A stretch of 64,000 nucleotides of DNA from contig NC_067206.1 in assembly GCF_026262505.1 (NCBI RefSeq), positions 34,673,896 through 34,737,895 on the forward strand, in the 5' to 3' direction. Below are positions 37,903-50,200 of this stretch, piece after piece. Each line of letters starts with the position of its first letter. Within the stretch, counting starts at the first letter, position 1. Origin of the DNA: Trichomonas vaginalis G3 (lineage: Eukaryota; Parabasalia; Trichomonadida; Trichomonadidae). Made by a program: the position numbers and the translations under genes. Below the pieces are notes generated by a model. The model saw only the letters and a program-made list of their open reading frames with translations. It did not search any database and was not told where the DNA came from.

Positions 37903-38869
37903 TAACTTTCTATCGGGAATCTTTTTTTAGAGGAAATTGGCCGAAATTTGAATACTACAAGATTTAAGAATTTCTTTCAATTTGCTGCCCATCAATTTTT
38001 TATAAATTAATATATGAATAGTATACATCAGGAATTTAGGATCCTAAAATTGAACGATAAAGTCATACCGATTGTCTTTACAAATGCATATGATTGAACT
38101 TGAAATAAATTCCGGTAGCAAAAAGCAAAGACAAAATTTACTGTCACTATCAGAATTCCATGACCATGCTTAGATCAAATTGTAAGTTATGGTTATTTTT
38201 CATGTGAAATCTTGATTTTGAATTCCCTTATGCTGAATACAGAAGAAACACTAATAATTTGCGTTCGCAATCAACATTGAAATTCAGAGATTTGAAACCA
38301 GATTAGTTTTTCTTTGTCAGTTTAAACTAATTCATACTTTGTAAACATATTTTATATATAAACATTGATATTATCCTTAAATTTAAAATTTCATTTTTGA
38401 AATAAGAACATCTTTTGATAAATGCACAGGATAAAGCAGATAAAGCTGCATCTTGTAAGAGTTTGTGGTCGTAACTGAATATCAAAATTTAAAAATTGAG
38501 CAATTGAAAAAAAAAGCTATGCAAAAAACGATCCCGATGTTCTTAATACTATTATCAAATGAATAAACAGTTTCTCAATTCGTTAGTTGGACGGCATAAG
38601 TTTTCAAAATTTGTCTTAGATAATTTAGCTCACAATCGTTATTTGGTATATGATAAAATGCTTGTGTTCGTATCAAATGATTGGTTTCGAATTTTTGATA
38701 GCTAATGAATGACATGTGGTTTATCATATATGAGAATTTCTGTTGAAACGAAAATTAAATTATAACATTCTCTTCGTTTTTCATATAAATCTTGTATGTG
38801 CACAAAAATTTTAGCAATTTTATGAAAAAGCAATATTTTAATCCAGATAAATATAGACAAGTATTGCAT
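37903..38869. other. Intergenic, AT-rich (almost 1 kb)
   Basis: No supported gene, no inverted-repeat element recognised. It separates the 5' end of the glucanotransferase from the 3' end of the next ankyrin gene on the same strand. Confidence 0.45.
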
Positions 38870-40189
38870 TCACTTTGTATACGAATTAAGAAATTGCGCG
38901 ACTTCTTTAGATTTCTTTAAATATGCGATTGAAAGAGCGGTCCTTCCGTCTTTATCTCTAGCAGATATATCAGCATCATGCAAAATAAGAATTTCTGCTA
39001 TTTCTTTTTGATTATATTGGGCTGCGAAATGAAGAGGGGTACGTCCATGCTCATTTTTAGCATTAATGTCAGCGCCGTATGAAATAAGTATTTCTGCAAT
39101 ATCTTTCTTATCTAATTCTGCAGCGAAATGAAGAATTGTGCATCCAGATTCATTTTTAGCATTTATATCTGCACCATGCAATATAAGAAATTCTAACATT
39201 TTTGTGCAATTGTATAATGTTGCGAAATGAAGAGCTGTGCATCCATTTTTGTCTTTAGTATTTATATTTGCACCATGTGAAATCAAAAATGTGCATAGTT
39301 TTTCATTATTAAACAATGTTGAACAAGCAAAACACTTGTCAACTGAACGAGTTTGATCTAAATATACAAAAAATGCAAGAAGATTATTATACATTCCACA
39401 ATATTCCAGATTAATGTTGATCTTATATTCATCGCTTAAGAATGTAACAAAATCAATGTTGTGCTTAATAATAGCATTTTGCATACATGTATTATCTGGT
39501 TTATGGTGTTTCAAACACTTATTCATGATTTCTTGATTTCCAGATAAAAATGAAAATCGAAGACATTTTTGAGTTATTGATAATTTAAATTGCGACTTTA
39601 AAAACTTGAAACAATCAACAGATCCATAATAACAACAAATTTCAAGCAATGAAAATGAAGAATCTGAATCAGGGTATAATTCATTTTTAAGTCTTTGATA
39701 TTTATCAAAACCTTCTCTTTCTGTAAATGATACAAGTGATACTTTATTATTTTCCATAATAGCACTGTAAATAGTGTTTTCTTGATGAATATTTGATGTG
39801 TAATTATTTTTTTCATATCTTTGAAAATCATTTTGATCGAGTTCTTCTAAAAATATTCCATATTCTTTGTAGAATAGATAGTTGAATATAGGTTTAACTT
39901 CTTTGATGCATTCTGGATGATAATCATCAAATATCTGTTTGACTATTTGTAAATACGCTTTCATATAGCGGTTATTATAGATAGATATTGTTGAAATACT
40001 TTGTATGATGAATTGAGGAAGGTAGATCTTTGATTCAAGCAAATTTATTTTGATCAATTTATAAATTGAGCGTATTTCTTCTTCATTGTTCGTTTTTAGC
40101 TGATATAATGCATTAAATGAATCAATGCATTCCTTAAAATTATCCATAAATTCATCATATTGAATTGGAATAACGCTTTTATCAGACAT
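38870..40189 (-). CDS. DUF3447/ankyrin protein
   Basis: A 439-aa full-length family member and a useful reference for the truncated copies here. The helical N-terminus (SFNALYQLKTNNEEEIRSIY) leads into DUF3447 with the conserved SLLEICCYYGSVDCFKFLKS and CLRFSFLSGNQEIMNKCL blocks. About five ankyrin repeats follow (FLISHGANINTKDKNGCTAL onwards). There is no signal peptide or membrane span. Presumed protein-binding scaffold. No good initiator is seen within 20 bases of the ATG. Confidence 0.87.
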   Translation of the reverse strand: MSDKSVIPIQYDEFMDNFKECIDSFNALYQLKTNNEEEIRSIYKLIKINLLESKIYLPQFIIQSISTISIYNNRYMKAYLQIVKQIFDDYHPECIKEVKPIFNYLFYKEYGIFLEELDQNDFQRYEKNNYTSNIHQENTIYSAIMENNKVSLVSFTEREGFDKYQRLKNELYPDSDSSFSLLEICCYYGSVDCFKFLKSQFKLSITQKCLRFSFLSGNQEIMNKCLKHHKPDNTCMQNAIIKHNIDFVTFLSDEYKININLEYCGMYNNLLAFFVYLDQTRSVDKCFACSTLFNNEKLCTFLISHGANINTKDKNGCTALHFATLYNCTKMLEFLILHGADINAKNESGCTILHFAAELDKKDIAEILISYGADINAKNEHGRTPLHFAAQYNQKEIAEILILHDADISARDKDGRTALSIAYLKKSKEVAQFLNSYTK

Positions 40190-40475
40190 TAAAAAAAGTT
40201 ACAATAGATACTTTAGACATTCAGAATTTCTACGATGCTTTATACATTAGGCATGCCGAAGATAGGATTACAATCATATTAAAACTCTGTGGGTTTTATT
40301 TGAGGCAATTATTTTATAGTTATGAAATTTGGAGTAACAGAAACTCCAGCACATTGATGAACTAAAACATATTTTTTGATATTATTCATTTCTTCGGATA
40401 ATAGCATCGGATGTACATGGTTCTTTAAAGAAAGATAGAAGATTAAATTTAATATACAAAATAAAACACATTTTA

Positions 40476-41156
40476 TTATTCATACTTGATACCCATTTCT
40501 TGGCATCGCTTCTTAGTATACTTTCTAAGCTCTATTAAGGAATCATAAGTTAAAGATCTTAAATCTACAGATAATGGATCTTCATGAGCAGGGATTTGTG
40601 GCTCATTTTTGTAGAATGTATTAACGAAGAATAGAGTGTCCGCAGGTGAAGTTAATTTTGAAATTGATCTAAATAAACTTTGATATTCGGCCTCTCTGAA
40701 TGTAGTGTTCTTTTGGCGACCTATGTTTAATGTAGGGAAATAATTTTTGGTTACAGCCGGGGGATCAGAAAGTAATAAATCTAATTGTTTCTCCAATTTT
40801 TGAACTTGAGTTTTCCAAAGCATGAAATCATATACCAAATATTTCTCACGTAGCGTTTTGTATCGCTCATTTAAGCATTGAGCAACAAGAAATGGCACAG
40901 AATCGTGACCATTGTATTTTTCACAGTTATACCATAGCAAAACCATATCATGTTCCCATGATTCGATGGTTGGGTATTCTTTATTAAGTAATCTATTATA
41001 AATCGAAGTAAGGTCTTGTGGAGATTTGATTACATCATTGTAATCTGTTAATCCTGTAGTATCAACAGGATGTAAAAACAAACGAGCGCAGGGATATTTC
41101 ATCAGCTTGCGTGTGATTTTCATGCAAGCTTGACGTCGAGGCTCAGACATAGACAT
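40476..41156 (-). CDS. Bromodomain protein
   Basis: A 226-aa protein. Residues 10-110 form a bromodomain: LMKYPCARLFLHPVDTTGL (helix Z and ZA loop), DYNDVIKSPQDLTSIYNRL, and WEHDMVLLWYNCEKYNGHDS with the acetyl-lysine-binding Asn in the YNGHDS segment. The C-terminal half has a possible coiled coil (FMLWKTQVQKLEKQLDLLL) and the phrase LTSPADTLFFVNTFYKNEP. Bromodomains read acetylated histone lysines, so it probably acts on chromatin together with complexes not seen here. It is a compact single-bromodomain protein without an obvious catalytic domain. Start supported by a TCATT initiator 13 bases upstream. Confidence 0.88.
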   Translation of the reverse strand: MSMSEPRRQACMKITRKLMKYPCARLFLHPVDTTGLTDYNDVIKSPQDLTSIYNRLLNKEYPTIESWEHDMVLLWYNCEKYNGHDSVPFLVAQCLNERYKTLREKYLVYDFMLWKTQVQKLEKQLDLLLSDPPAVTKNYFPTLNIGRQKNTTFREAEYQSLFRSISKLTSPADTLFFVNTFYKNEPQIPAHEDPLSVDLRSLTYDSLIELRKYTKKRCQEMGIKYE

Positions 41157-41166
41157 TTTTTTAGAA

Positions 41167-41171
41167 AATGA
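41167..41171 (-). promoter_or_regulatory. Initiator TCATT of the bromodomain gene
   Basis: TCATT on the minus strand with +1 at 41169 gives a 13-base leader before the ATG at 41156. Confidence 0.5.
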
Positions 41172-41359
41172 AAAATATCAAACTTTACATGTCAAAATTA
41201 GATAATTCTTGCCACGTGTCAAATTTCTTATTTCGGTTATCCGCAACTTTGAATGCTTTTAAATATTTTATTATACTACTTATAAGCATCAATTTTTAAC
41301 CAATAATTTTTATTATCCAAACCGCCGTTCTACCATCGATTTTTCTGAATTTCAAAAAA

Positions 41360-43684
41360 ATGACTAAGGAGTCGTCTGTTTTCTTCCCCGAAGAAATGCA
41401 GCACATCCAATTGGTCGTGCCGTACGAAAGTGCAGGTGCTACAATTAGATTGCTTGCTGAAAAAGACTTGATTCACCTGATTGACGAAAATACAGGCAAT
41501 GACTCAGTAAACAAGCGTTACACAGAGAGCTACATCCACTGCGAAGAAGCAGAAAGATGTCTCAATTTTATTGGTAACCAATTGGAGCAATATGATCTTT
41601 TGCCACCTCCAATCACATTGGCCTCCTTCAATGAACAGGCACAAAACAGGGACATCTCAGAGAACGAGCTTCGCCAGCAGATCATTGAAGCTGATACATC
41701 CCTCCATGAGCGTATCACACGCACACAACACCTCGAAGCTCAATTACAGACAGCTGAACACACATTAGCCGCCCTCCGCTTCTACAGACCACTTCTTCAG
41801 GAAAGGAGAAATGCAATCCAGGGTGGAGAATCCGATGGTGAGAGATCTTCTGCCTTCGAAATGGAACTTATTGGCGGATCAAGCTTTCTCTTCTCAATCA
41901 CCGGTGTTATCGATTCATCGAAGCTCCGCAGACTCCTCTACACATTCTACCGTATTTCAAGAGGCAACGTTTTCTCTTCTTCCGATATTTCCACATTTGA
42001 TGACCAGAAGTCTTTCTTCACAATCTGGTTCCCAACAGAATCAATCCTCAGAAAGCTCATGAACATTGCACAGTCATATGGCGCAGAAGTCTTTGAATTC
42101 CCTGCTGAAGATTCAAATCTCGACAAGCTCGAGAACGAGTTGACAAATCAGATCTACGAAAGCAAGAGTGTCCTTAGACAATCTTATGGCGATAACAAGA
42201 ACTTCCTTCTTCAACAACAACAAACATATTGGTTCAATCGCCTCTTCTACATCCGCGAGAAGCAAATCTACCAGTACCTCGACTTTGCCGACTTCAAGAC
42301 CATTGAAGATCGCGCTATCTACAAAGGCTGGATCGCTAAACGCCGTGTCGCAGAAATCCAACCACTTGTTGATCAAGCCCAAGAGATTTCTGGCTGCGCT
42401 ATCCACACAACAGTCGAATTCGATTCAGTTACAGAGACTCCTCCAACATATGTCGAAACCAATTCATTTACTTACGCTTTCCAGCTCTTCAACGATTCAT
42501 ACGGTGTTGCCTGCCACAACGAAGTCAATGGCGGTGCTTTCTACTGCATGTATCCATTCCTTTTCGGTATTATGTTCGGAGATATGGGACATTCTCTTCT
42601 TTACCTCATCATTGCCATTTCTCTTCTTTTAATTTCACCAAAGCTTCGTGCCGCTGGTGGCGAAACCAACGACATGATTCTTAATTTCAGATGGTTCTTG
42701 TTCTTCATGTCAATTTGCGCTTTCTACTGTGGATTTGTATACAACGAATGCTTCGGTCTTCCAATCGACTTCTTCGGCTCATCTTACGTCGAAGGAACGA
42801 AGGAAGGAAAGAAAGTATGGACACAGAAGCCAAACAAGGTCTATCCATTCGGTGTCGACCCAGTTTGGATGTTCAAAGATAACGAACTTACATTTACAAA
42901 CTCCCTTAAGATGAAACTTGCCATCATTATGGGATTTTGCCAAATGGCCTTTGGTATGGTTCTCCAATTCATCAAGCATTACCACCGCCGTGACTGGCTC
43001 GAACTCTGCCTCTCATGGCTCCCACAGATGCTTTACATGTTCTCATTTTTCGGTTACATGGTCTTCCTCATTATCTTCAAATGGTGCTCCCACCATACTC
43101 CTGGCGAAGATGGTGTCAACCTCATCCAGGTTTTGATCGGAATGCTTCTCAGCGCCGGTGATAAAATCGACAAAGGATCTGAATCTTACCTTTACCCACA
43201 CCAGAAAACTGTACAGAATGTCATTGCTCTTATTTTCATCATTACAATCCCAGTTCTTTTGTTCGCTAAGCCAATTGTCGAAATTGTCTGCCACAAAGGA
43301 AAAGCACACGGCGGAGTCATGGAAATCTTCGTTATGAACCTCATCGATGTCATTGAGTTCTGCCTTTCAATGCTTTCACACACAGCTTCTTATCTTCGTC
43401 TCTGGGCTCTTTCTCTCGCTCACTCTCAGCTTTCTCACGTTTTGTACGAACAGATCTTCATTTTGACACTCAAACAGTACAATCCAGCTCTTTTCTTCTG
43501 TGGCTGGGCTGCTTTTGCTGTCGGAACTGTCGTAATTTTGCTTGGTATGGAGTGTTTCTCTTCCCTCCTTCACGCAATTCGTCTCATGTGGGTCGAGTTC
43601 TCTTCAAAGTTCTACACAGGCCAGGGTTACGAGTTCAAGCCACTCTCTTTCAAAGCTGCTGCTTACAAGATTGGCAGCAAATAA
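41360..43684 (+). CDS. V-type H+-ATPase subunit a
   Basis: A 774-aa membrane protein (yeast Vph1 is about 840). The N-terminal cytosolic half starts MTKESSVFFPEEMQHIQLVV, the usual first strand, and includes coiled-coil segments. The membrane half starts near FYCMYPFLFGIMFGDMGHSL, the strongly conserved first-helix signature, and has about eight hydrophobic spans. The essential arginine of the proton path is in SHTASYLRLWALSLAHSQLS. With the c-ring it carries protons across endomembranes and acidifies digestive vacuoles. Codon use is C/G-biased at third positions, as for the histones, suggesting strong expression. The stop runs into TAAAA. Confidence 0.97.
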   Translation: MTKESSVFFPEEMQHIQLVVPYESAGATIRLLAEKDLIHLIDENTGNDSVNKRYTESYIHCEEAERCLNFIGNQLEQYDLLPPPITLASFNEQAQNRDISENELRQQIIEADTSLHERITRTQHLEAQLQTAEHTLAALRFYRPLLQERRNAIQGGESDGERSSAFEMELIGGSSFLFSITGVIDSSKLRRLLYTFYRISRGNVFSSSDISTFDDQKSFFTIWFPTESILRKLMNIAQSYGAEVFEFPAEDSNLDKLENELTNQIYESKSVLRQSYGDNKNFLLQQQQTYWFNRLFYIREKQIYQYLDFADFKTIEDRAIYKGWIAKRRVAEIQPLVDQAQEISGCAIHTTVEFDSVTETPPTYVETNSFTYAFQLFNDSYGVACHNEVNGGAFYCMYPFLFGIMFGDMGHSLLYLIIAISLLLISPKLRAAGGETNDMILNFRWFLFFMSICAFYCGFVYNECFGLPIDFFGSSYVEGTKEGKKVWTQKPNKVYPFGVDPVWMFKDNELTFTNSLKMKLAIIMGFCQMAFGMVLQFIKHYHRRDWLELCLSWLPQMLYMFSFFGYMVFLIIFKWCSHHTPGEDGVNLIQVLIGMLLSAGDKIDKGSESYLYPHQKTVQNVIALIFIITIPVLLFAKPIVEIVCHKGKAHGGVMEIFVMNLIDVIEFCLSMLSHTASYLRLWALSLAHSQLSHVLYEQIFILTLKQYNPALFFCGWAAFAVGTVVILLGMECFSSLLHAIRLMWVEFSSKFYTGQGYEFKPLSFKAAAYKIGSK

Positions 43685-44256
43685 AAAAGAGTATTCTATA
43701 GTTTAATTATTTTCTAAAATTTTCTTTATCATTAGTACATTTTTTTATATGAATTTCATTGTTGTTTAGATTAGCTGTTCATGTTCTGATAACTTTTCTG
43801 TACTTTATCCATATCGACAGTCCCAAGATCATACTCTTTGATGGTGTACTTGAAATGCTAACAATTCTACTAATTGGACATTCTTTGACATGCGAATAGA
43901 ACATTCTTTCATTGAAAATAATATGTGCCTGTGCTACTTAATTCTGTCTAAAAGCTTGACATGTCATGAAACGATTAAACTCAAGAAAATACTTGAGATT
44001 ACCAAATTTTCTCAAATTTCATGTCTAAACTGATCTTCATCTGTGATACCCTCTCAGTTTTCTGGAGATGGGGTATGTTACGGAGATTTAAAACATGAAA
44101 ATGAGTTTAATTCGCAATGATATCTCCTATAAAATGAATTAATTTTTGAAAATTTATATGAACTAATGAATACGAAATCATTAATTCAAAAAGAATGACA
44201 AAATTTGAGATAATTCAGAAATTGAAGGGAAAATAATCCCAATCAACTAGGCATTA
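43685..44256. other. Intergenic, AT-rich
   Basis: No supported gene. 3' flank of the V-ATPase gene and 5' flank of the deacetylase gene; no strict initiator is seen close to the ATG at 44257, although TCAACT lies 13-18 bases upstream. Confidence 0.45.
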
Positions 44257-45504
44257 ATGAGTGGAAAAAAGCGAGTCTACTATCTTTATGATGATGAAGT
44301 TGGCGACTATCTTTACTCACCAACACATCCTATGAAACCACATAGAATAAGAATGGCTCACAATCTCATCTTGGCCTATGATTTGTTCCCTCACATGCAT
44401 GTTCTCAAACCACGCCGTGCCACAGCAACAGATATGACACGTTTTCATACAGACGAGTATATTCAATTCCTTCAAATGATTTCACCGCAAAATACGAAAA
44501 CATTATCAGGAGTCATGGAAAAATTTAACGTAGGAGAAGATTCACCTGTGTTTGCAGGCTTGTTTGAGTTCTGTTCTATCTCAGCTGGTGGATCCATCAA
44601 TGGTGCTGAAATTCTTAATGATGGCAAAGCAGATATCGCAATTAATTGGGCTGGCGGCCTCCACCATGCCAAGAAATCCGAAGCAAGTGGTTTCTGCTAC
44701 GTAGCTGATTGTGTTTTAGGCCTCCTAAAGCTTTTAGAACGTTATCAGCGTGTTATGTATATTGATATCGATATTCATCATGGAGATGGCGTCGAAGAAG
44801 CCTTTTATACTACAGATCGTTGCCTTACAGTCTCATTCCATAAATATGGTGAGTATTTCCCAGGAACTGGCGCAGTTACAGATATTGGAATTGGCCGCGG
44901 AAAGCATTACGCGATCAACGTACCTCTCCACGATGGCATTACAGACATAGCATTTGATGTCCTCTTCAAGGATGTCATTGGAACAGCCATTGAATGGTAT
45001 CGACCACAAGCAATTTTATTACAATGCGGCGCCGACTCTCTAAGAGGCGATCGACTCGGAGCCTTCAATCTTACTATCCGTGGACATGGCGAATGCGTTC
45101 GCTATGTCAAATCTTTCGGAATTCCACTTCTTGTCACAGGAGGTGGCGGTTATACGGTCAGAAACGTTGCCAGATGCTGGGCATACGAAACAGCTGTCCT
45201 CCTTGACCAAGAAATTGACGATGACTTACCTTACAACGATTATCTCGGTTATTACGGACCAGATTACCACCTCCACTTGCAACCATCGAACATGGAGAAC
45301 CAGAACTCTCCCGAATACGTGCAGTCTATCACCAGGCAGATCTTTGATAGCATTAAAGCTGCTCCTCCAACTCCATGCACCGGATTAACTGGAGATGACC
45401 CTTGTGCGCTCTTGCAAGATTCGGATACAACGGATTCTGACTATGATGTAAGCGATGACGATGATAGATCTGACGAAGAAACTGAAGGATCTTCAACCAA
45501 CTAA
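44257..45504 (+). CDS. Class I histone deacetylase (Rpd3/HDAC1-like)
   Basis: A 415-aa protein. Typical blocks: [20 protein letters not shown] at the N-terminus, the His pair of the charge relay at residues 136-137 ([14 protein letters not shown]), zinc ligands D172 and H174 in [17 protein letters not shown], and the third zinc-binding Asp in [16 protein letters not shown]. The catalytic Tyr lies in the [14 protein letters not shown] block. The C-terminal tail is acidic ([20 protein letters not shown]), like other class I tails targeted by CK2. It removes acetyl groups from histone lysines in co-repressor complexes. All active-site residues appear intact. The stop runs into TAAAT. Confidence 0.97.
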   Translation: MSGKKRVYYLYDDEVGDYLYSPTHPMKPHRIRMAHNLILAYDLFPHMHVLKPRRATATDMTRFHTDEYIQFLQMISPQNTKTLSGVMEKFNVGEDSPVFAGLFEFCSISAGGSINGAEILNDGKADIAINWAGGLHHAKKSEASGFCYVADCVLGLLKLLERYQRVMYIDIDIHHGDGVEEAFYTTDRCLTVSFHKYGEYFPGTGAVTDIGIGRGKHYAINVPLHDGITDIAFDVLFKDVIGTAIEWYRPQAILLQCGADSLRGDRLGAFNLTIRGHGECVRYVKSFGIPLLVTGGGGYTVRNVARCWAYETAVLLDQEIDDDLPYNDYLGYYGPDYHLHLQPSNMENQNSPEYVQSITRQIFDSIKAAPPTPCTGLTGDDPCALLQDSDTTDSDYDVSDDDDRSDEETEGSSTN

Positions 45505-46031
45505 ATTTATTGTTAATTTGTATTTTTTCTTGATATATATAGTAAAACTTGACTTTTGTTTATTCTTGCCATCTAAAACAGATTGAATACATATTAAAAT
45601 ATTGAATTTTTTTTAAATATTCTTATTTCAAACACTCTACTATTAGTATTTCATATGTAATAAACTTTATTATCAAAATCATCTCATTGTCATAGCTTGT
45701 ATGTTAATGTTGTACGATTTTTAATTCAAATTTCATGTAAAAAAGAATTTTGAAAACTTTACTTCCTATAAATAATCATAAAAATCCATATAGATCATTC
45801 CTACTGTAATGTTCATTGTAAATATAAGAGATGTAATTTGAATCTTTGAATTCAAAGTTATTCTATTCTCTAAACTAATGCATTGAAGGTGTTTATTGAA
45901 TAATATTTATGATACATCTTGAAACAGTTAATTTAAAGAAAAAAATTCTAAATAATAATTTTATTCAATAAATAATGTTTTCTATTTATACGTGTATGGT
46001 ATTTCTAAAAATTTTATGTAGAATACTATGC
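45505..46031. other. Convergent intergenic spacer, AT-rich
   Basis: 3' flanks of the deacetylase and eIF6 genes. Nothing supported. Confidence 0.45.
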
Positions 46032-46772
46032 TTATAAGATCATGTCAACAAGGGATTCATCGATATTGACACCTTCGTTTGCAGCATTAGTATTATCTTC
46101 AATCTTGAAGATACGTGTAAGGTTGGCAATTTCAAGAGCTGTTGTTTCCCAGCCGCAGAACAATGACCAATCATTAACGCAAAGGCCTGCTCCAATGAGT
46201 GGGGAACCACGGTTGACTGTAGCAGCTGTAAGCTCAACACCGAGCTGGCCAGCAAGTTCTTCAAGTTCCTGAACTGTAACTTTTGTTGTAACAACACCAC
46301 CACGGTTTGTGAAAACACAGTATGTTCCGACAAGAGATTCCTTGGCAATAAGGCCTGGGAAGACTTCTACGCCAAGAACATCACCAACGATTTCGATTGT
46401 TTCCTTATCGAGATCTGGGTGGACAATGGCAACGTGATCGTTGCAAGAAATAACGTTTCCGAGAGCAGAAAGACGCTCGTCAACACGCTGTACAACAACC
46501 TTGTCTGGGAGGCAATCTCTCAATTGTTGAAGTTCTTGATCTGTTGTCATTTGTGGAACAATAAGGCCATTAGCGTTACCTGCGCAAAGACGGCCAACAA
46601 TTGATGTTCCTGCAATTGTAGCATGGAAGCATGGAATATGCTCAGCAAGTTTGGATTCGAAAACTGAGAAAAAGTTTTCAGAAGTGGAGAATGGAAGAAG
46701 AGCATATGAGTTTGTAATACGGGCATAAGCACCAATCTCAGAGGAGTTCTGATACTTGCAGCGTGATACCAT
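46032..46772 (-). CDS. TIF6: Translation initiation factor eIF6
   Basis: A 246-aa protein, the normal length. The pentein-fold repeats are visible, each with a small motif: NSSEIGAYARITNSYALLP, TIAGTSIVGRLCAGNANGLI, RLSALGNVISCNDHVAIVHP, LVGTYCVFTNRGGVVTTKV and NRGSPLIGAGLCVNDWSLFC. eIF6 binds uL14 on the 60S subunit and stops early joining with 40S; it is also needed for 60S assembly in the nucleolus, a pathway it shares with the Pol5-like protein in this window. The start matches the conserved N-terminus (yeast begins MATRTQFENSNEIG). Confidence 0.97.
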   Translation of the reverse strand: MVSRCKYQNSSEIGAYARITNSYALLPFSTSENFFSVFESKLAEHIPCFHATIAGTSIVGRLCAGNANGLIVPQMTTDQELQQLRDCLPDKVVVQRVDERLSALGNVISCNDHVAIVHPDLDKETIEIVGDVLGVEVFPGLIAKESLVGTYCVFTNRGGVVTTKVTVQELEELAGQLGVELTAATVNRGSPLIGAGLCVNDWSLFCGWETTALEIANLTRIFKIEDNTNAANEGVNIDESLVDMIL

Positions 46773-47278
46773 AAATTTTTAAGGCCACTGTCAAAAAATT
46801 TTTGTCTTCTCAAAAGAAAAATTTTTTGGATATTTGTTGGGCATAATTTTCGAGTCCTTTCATTTTCTTTGTATTTTGCATTACCAAGTGCAAGTTATCT
46901 TGGTTTCAAGATTTGTTATCACATTAAAATATTGGTTTGATTAAAATTGATACGACTATCTTTTCCAATGGAAAAATTTATCAAAATTATAGAACTATTT
47001 CGGGTAGTACAAACCTATACTCTGAAGCAATAGTCGTAGCTTTGACGAAAATATCCATATTCGTTTGAATTGGAGTTTTTCAGTTGGTTGTTTGGCAAAT
47101 GCAAGTCCTATATATATAATTTTCGTGCAGCATATCAATAATTGTAAATATATTTAAAAATGATTTATATTTAATATGAAATCTGCATTTCATCACATAT
47201 GACATTAGTTTGATATATGTATTGCTAAAAATAAAATATTAATACTATATTAATATAAAATAAATATTTTTTACAAAA
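46773..47278. other. Intergenic, AT-rich
   Basis: 5' flank of eIF6 and 3' flank of the HECT gene. Nothing supported. Confidence 0.45.
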
Positions 47279-50200
47279 TTAATCTTCAATATTTTGACAG
47301 TATTCTGCACTCTTCAATAATTTTGCTTTCAAAATTGCAGGATTTCTAAATCTGGCAACATTTGCTTCACATGTGCAAGTAAATGCCCAAATGAGTGGAA
47401 AATTATTTTCATTTGTTTCATTTGCTTGAACAAGAATAATTTTATACTTTTTATCTGAATTAGGAAGTCTATTTGTTCCAGTGAAGAATCTGAAAATAGT
47501 CAACAACTCTTGAGTTGTCATCAAGCCAAATGCATGTCTGAAACAAACGAGTAATTCCTTATCTTCGCATACTAACATATCAGCAAATTTATCAACGTCG
47601 ACTTGATATCCCATAGCCATAACTTTGAGAATATATCCGCATAATCCATTCCTTGCATTTGGATAGAAAACCAAATCAAATCCTTCTTTAATTCTAGCGC
47701 AAACGGCTGCTAAACTGTTGAAGTAATTTGGATCAGTACAATCAACAAATGTATGTAAATTTCTTCCAGTATTATCAACAAGAAAATCCCATAAGAATTC
47801 AGGTAATAACCAATTTCTTGGGTTATTAGTTATTGCGCAAGCAGCAATTGCAGCACCAATAGCAACTGATAATTCTGGACTTTGTGTTATTGATGGAACT
47901 TTCGAATCTCTTTCGCAAATTAAAGAATCAGGAGGTGGAATAAAGAATCTAAATCTAATATCCATCAATTCTTCAACCATTGATGTCAATGATTCTCTAA
48001 ATGGACCACCAGCATCAACAATGTTATATCCTTTGGATAAATCCCAACAAACACAAGTGTAGAATCTATTTTTTGAACACATTGTTTTGTATTGACTTCT
48101 TATTTTCATGAATGAATAAATAAAACATTGCTCAGGAGTTTGTGGAACAATTTGATTGTACTCTATTATAGGCCATGTTTCTCCAGTATCGTATTGTGGA
48201 TTTGGTACACATGGATAACGGAATGAATTAAAAACTGCATTTATTTTCTCGTTAATTTGAATTGTCCATGAAGGAATTTCGAAGCCAGGATGAGCGAATA
48301 AAACATCAATCAAATAAATACTTATTGAGTTAAAATTGCAATTTTGCAAAGGAACATGATAAACTCTTGATTCTGCAATTGTTTGATACAATGGCTTCAA
48401 GTCTTGTATTTGTTTAAACTGTTTCCATTCATCTGAAACATTGTTTTTGTTGAATGAATAAGAGAACAGGCTAACATCGTTTCTTTGCTGATTTGGCTGC
48501 AAAAGGAATTCACTGCCGTTTGTAGACAAAACTTCACAAGGATAAACTGAGACAAAGTTTTGTTGGATATTTCTCATTTTGCTTTGTTTGATGTTTGAAT
48601 ATAAAAATATAGCTTTGAAACTATTAGAAGTAATTGATTCCTTGTGTTGAAGCATTTTAGTAAACTCTTGTTCACAAATGTTCTTTATAAGCAAAGAATG
48701 GTTTTGAACATTGAAGAAAATGTCACTTCTTTCATTAAGTAGTTTTTCGACGTCATCAACAATTTTTTGACGAATTTCGAGATTAACTAAAGTTAAGTTT
48801 TGTTGATTATTAAAGAAAGATCTTTCAAAGAAATTCAAGAAGTCAATATAATTAACATTCTCGAAATTATAATGTGTTAAATAGTGTTTCAACAAATAAT
48901 CACTTGATTTCTTGAAATTCAAGAAATATTTGATGATTGTTGAATGATTTCTGTCGAAAATCCTCCACCAATTGTAATAAGCCAATTGTATAGAGTTGTT
49001 TGGATTATTCATGAGCCTTCTGTAGTCTGATTCATTCCTAATGTTTGGATTTTGTTCATTTTCTCTCAATTTGTTGTTGATTTTTTCAGTAACTTCGTTA
49101 ATTTTCGGCTGGAAAATTTTAACCAGTTCTTTAACTTCTTGGGAATTGATGTCTGTGTTCAAATCTAATCTAATGAGTTGAGGAACAAGTACATCAGAGA
49201 GATTCTTGGAAACAATAGGCTTAAGTAAACTTAATGAAGCACTTTTTGCCAAATCAATAAATTGATTTCTGTTTTCTTCAGCGTTGAAACCAATTTTTGT
49301 TGCAAATGAACTTCTTGTGAGGATATCTTCCAAATCTGTGTCTTGTGGCATCAACTTGTAGCAGCTCAAATTGAGAATATCAATCTTGGAATTTGAACTG
49401 GCAGTGACTTCATATAAATTGTCACTTTTTATGTCAGAAATGAATGCATTGTCATAACCGTCGATTTTTACATTCATTCCCAAACATTTTTTAGGGAACA
49501 AAACTGACAAATCGAAGTTGTGGTCGAACAGTTTCGGTTTGACAAATTTTGTTTGATTGAAATCAACAATTTGGTAATTTACAGAGTTATCATCAGCGAC
49601 AGTTAAATGGAACACGAAACAAGGATCAAACAAATCTGTTTGCACTTCAACGTCATTGAAATACGCTTTCGATTTGTTGAAAGACAAAGTGAAATTGAAA
49701 GAATCTCCAATGAATTTAAAGTATTTGTTTTTGAGGAAAATGTATTTGTTGAAAACAGACAAGAAACAAACATTGTAATTTATATCAATCAAACCAATGT
49801 ATTTCAATGTATTTTTCGGTTTCAAAACGAACTTAAACGCTTTGTTTGGCTGTATAAGTGTTGGGAATATTGAGAAAACAGATGATTTATTTGTTCTCGA
49901 TGCCAAACTTATATTTATTGGAATAAATTTGACTACTGATGATTTGACATTCAGTAACCTCTTCATTTCTCTTATCTTTCTGAACATTTCGTCTGGAGCC
50001 ATCGTTACATCTTTCGCTGAGTTAATATCTACAACATTTCTGTACAAATTTTGGATTTTTTGTCTGATATCATTCTGTCTTTTTCCTGAACTATCAATAT
50101 AAGAAATAAATGAACAGATAATCATATTTTGGAGAAGAGAAAGTGGTTCATTTGTTAGCAAATCCATTTTGTTTGTAATTGTTTGTAAACCATTCAAAAG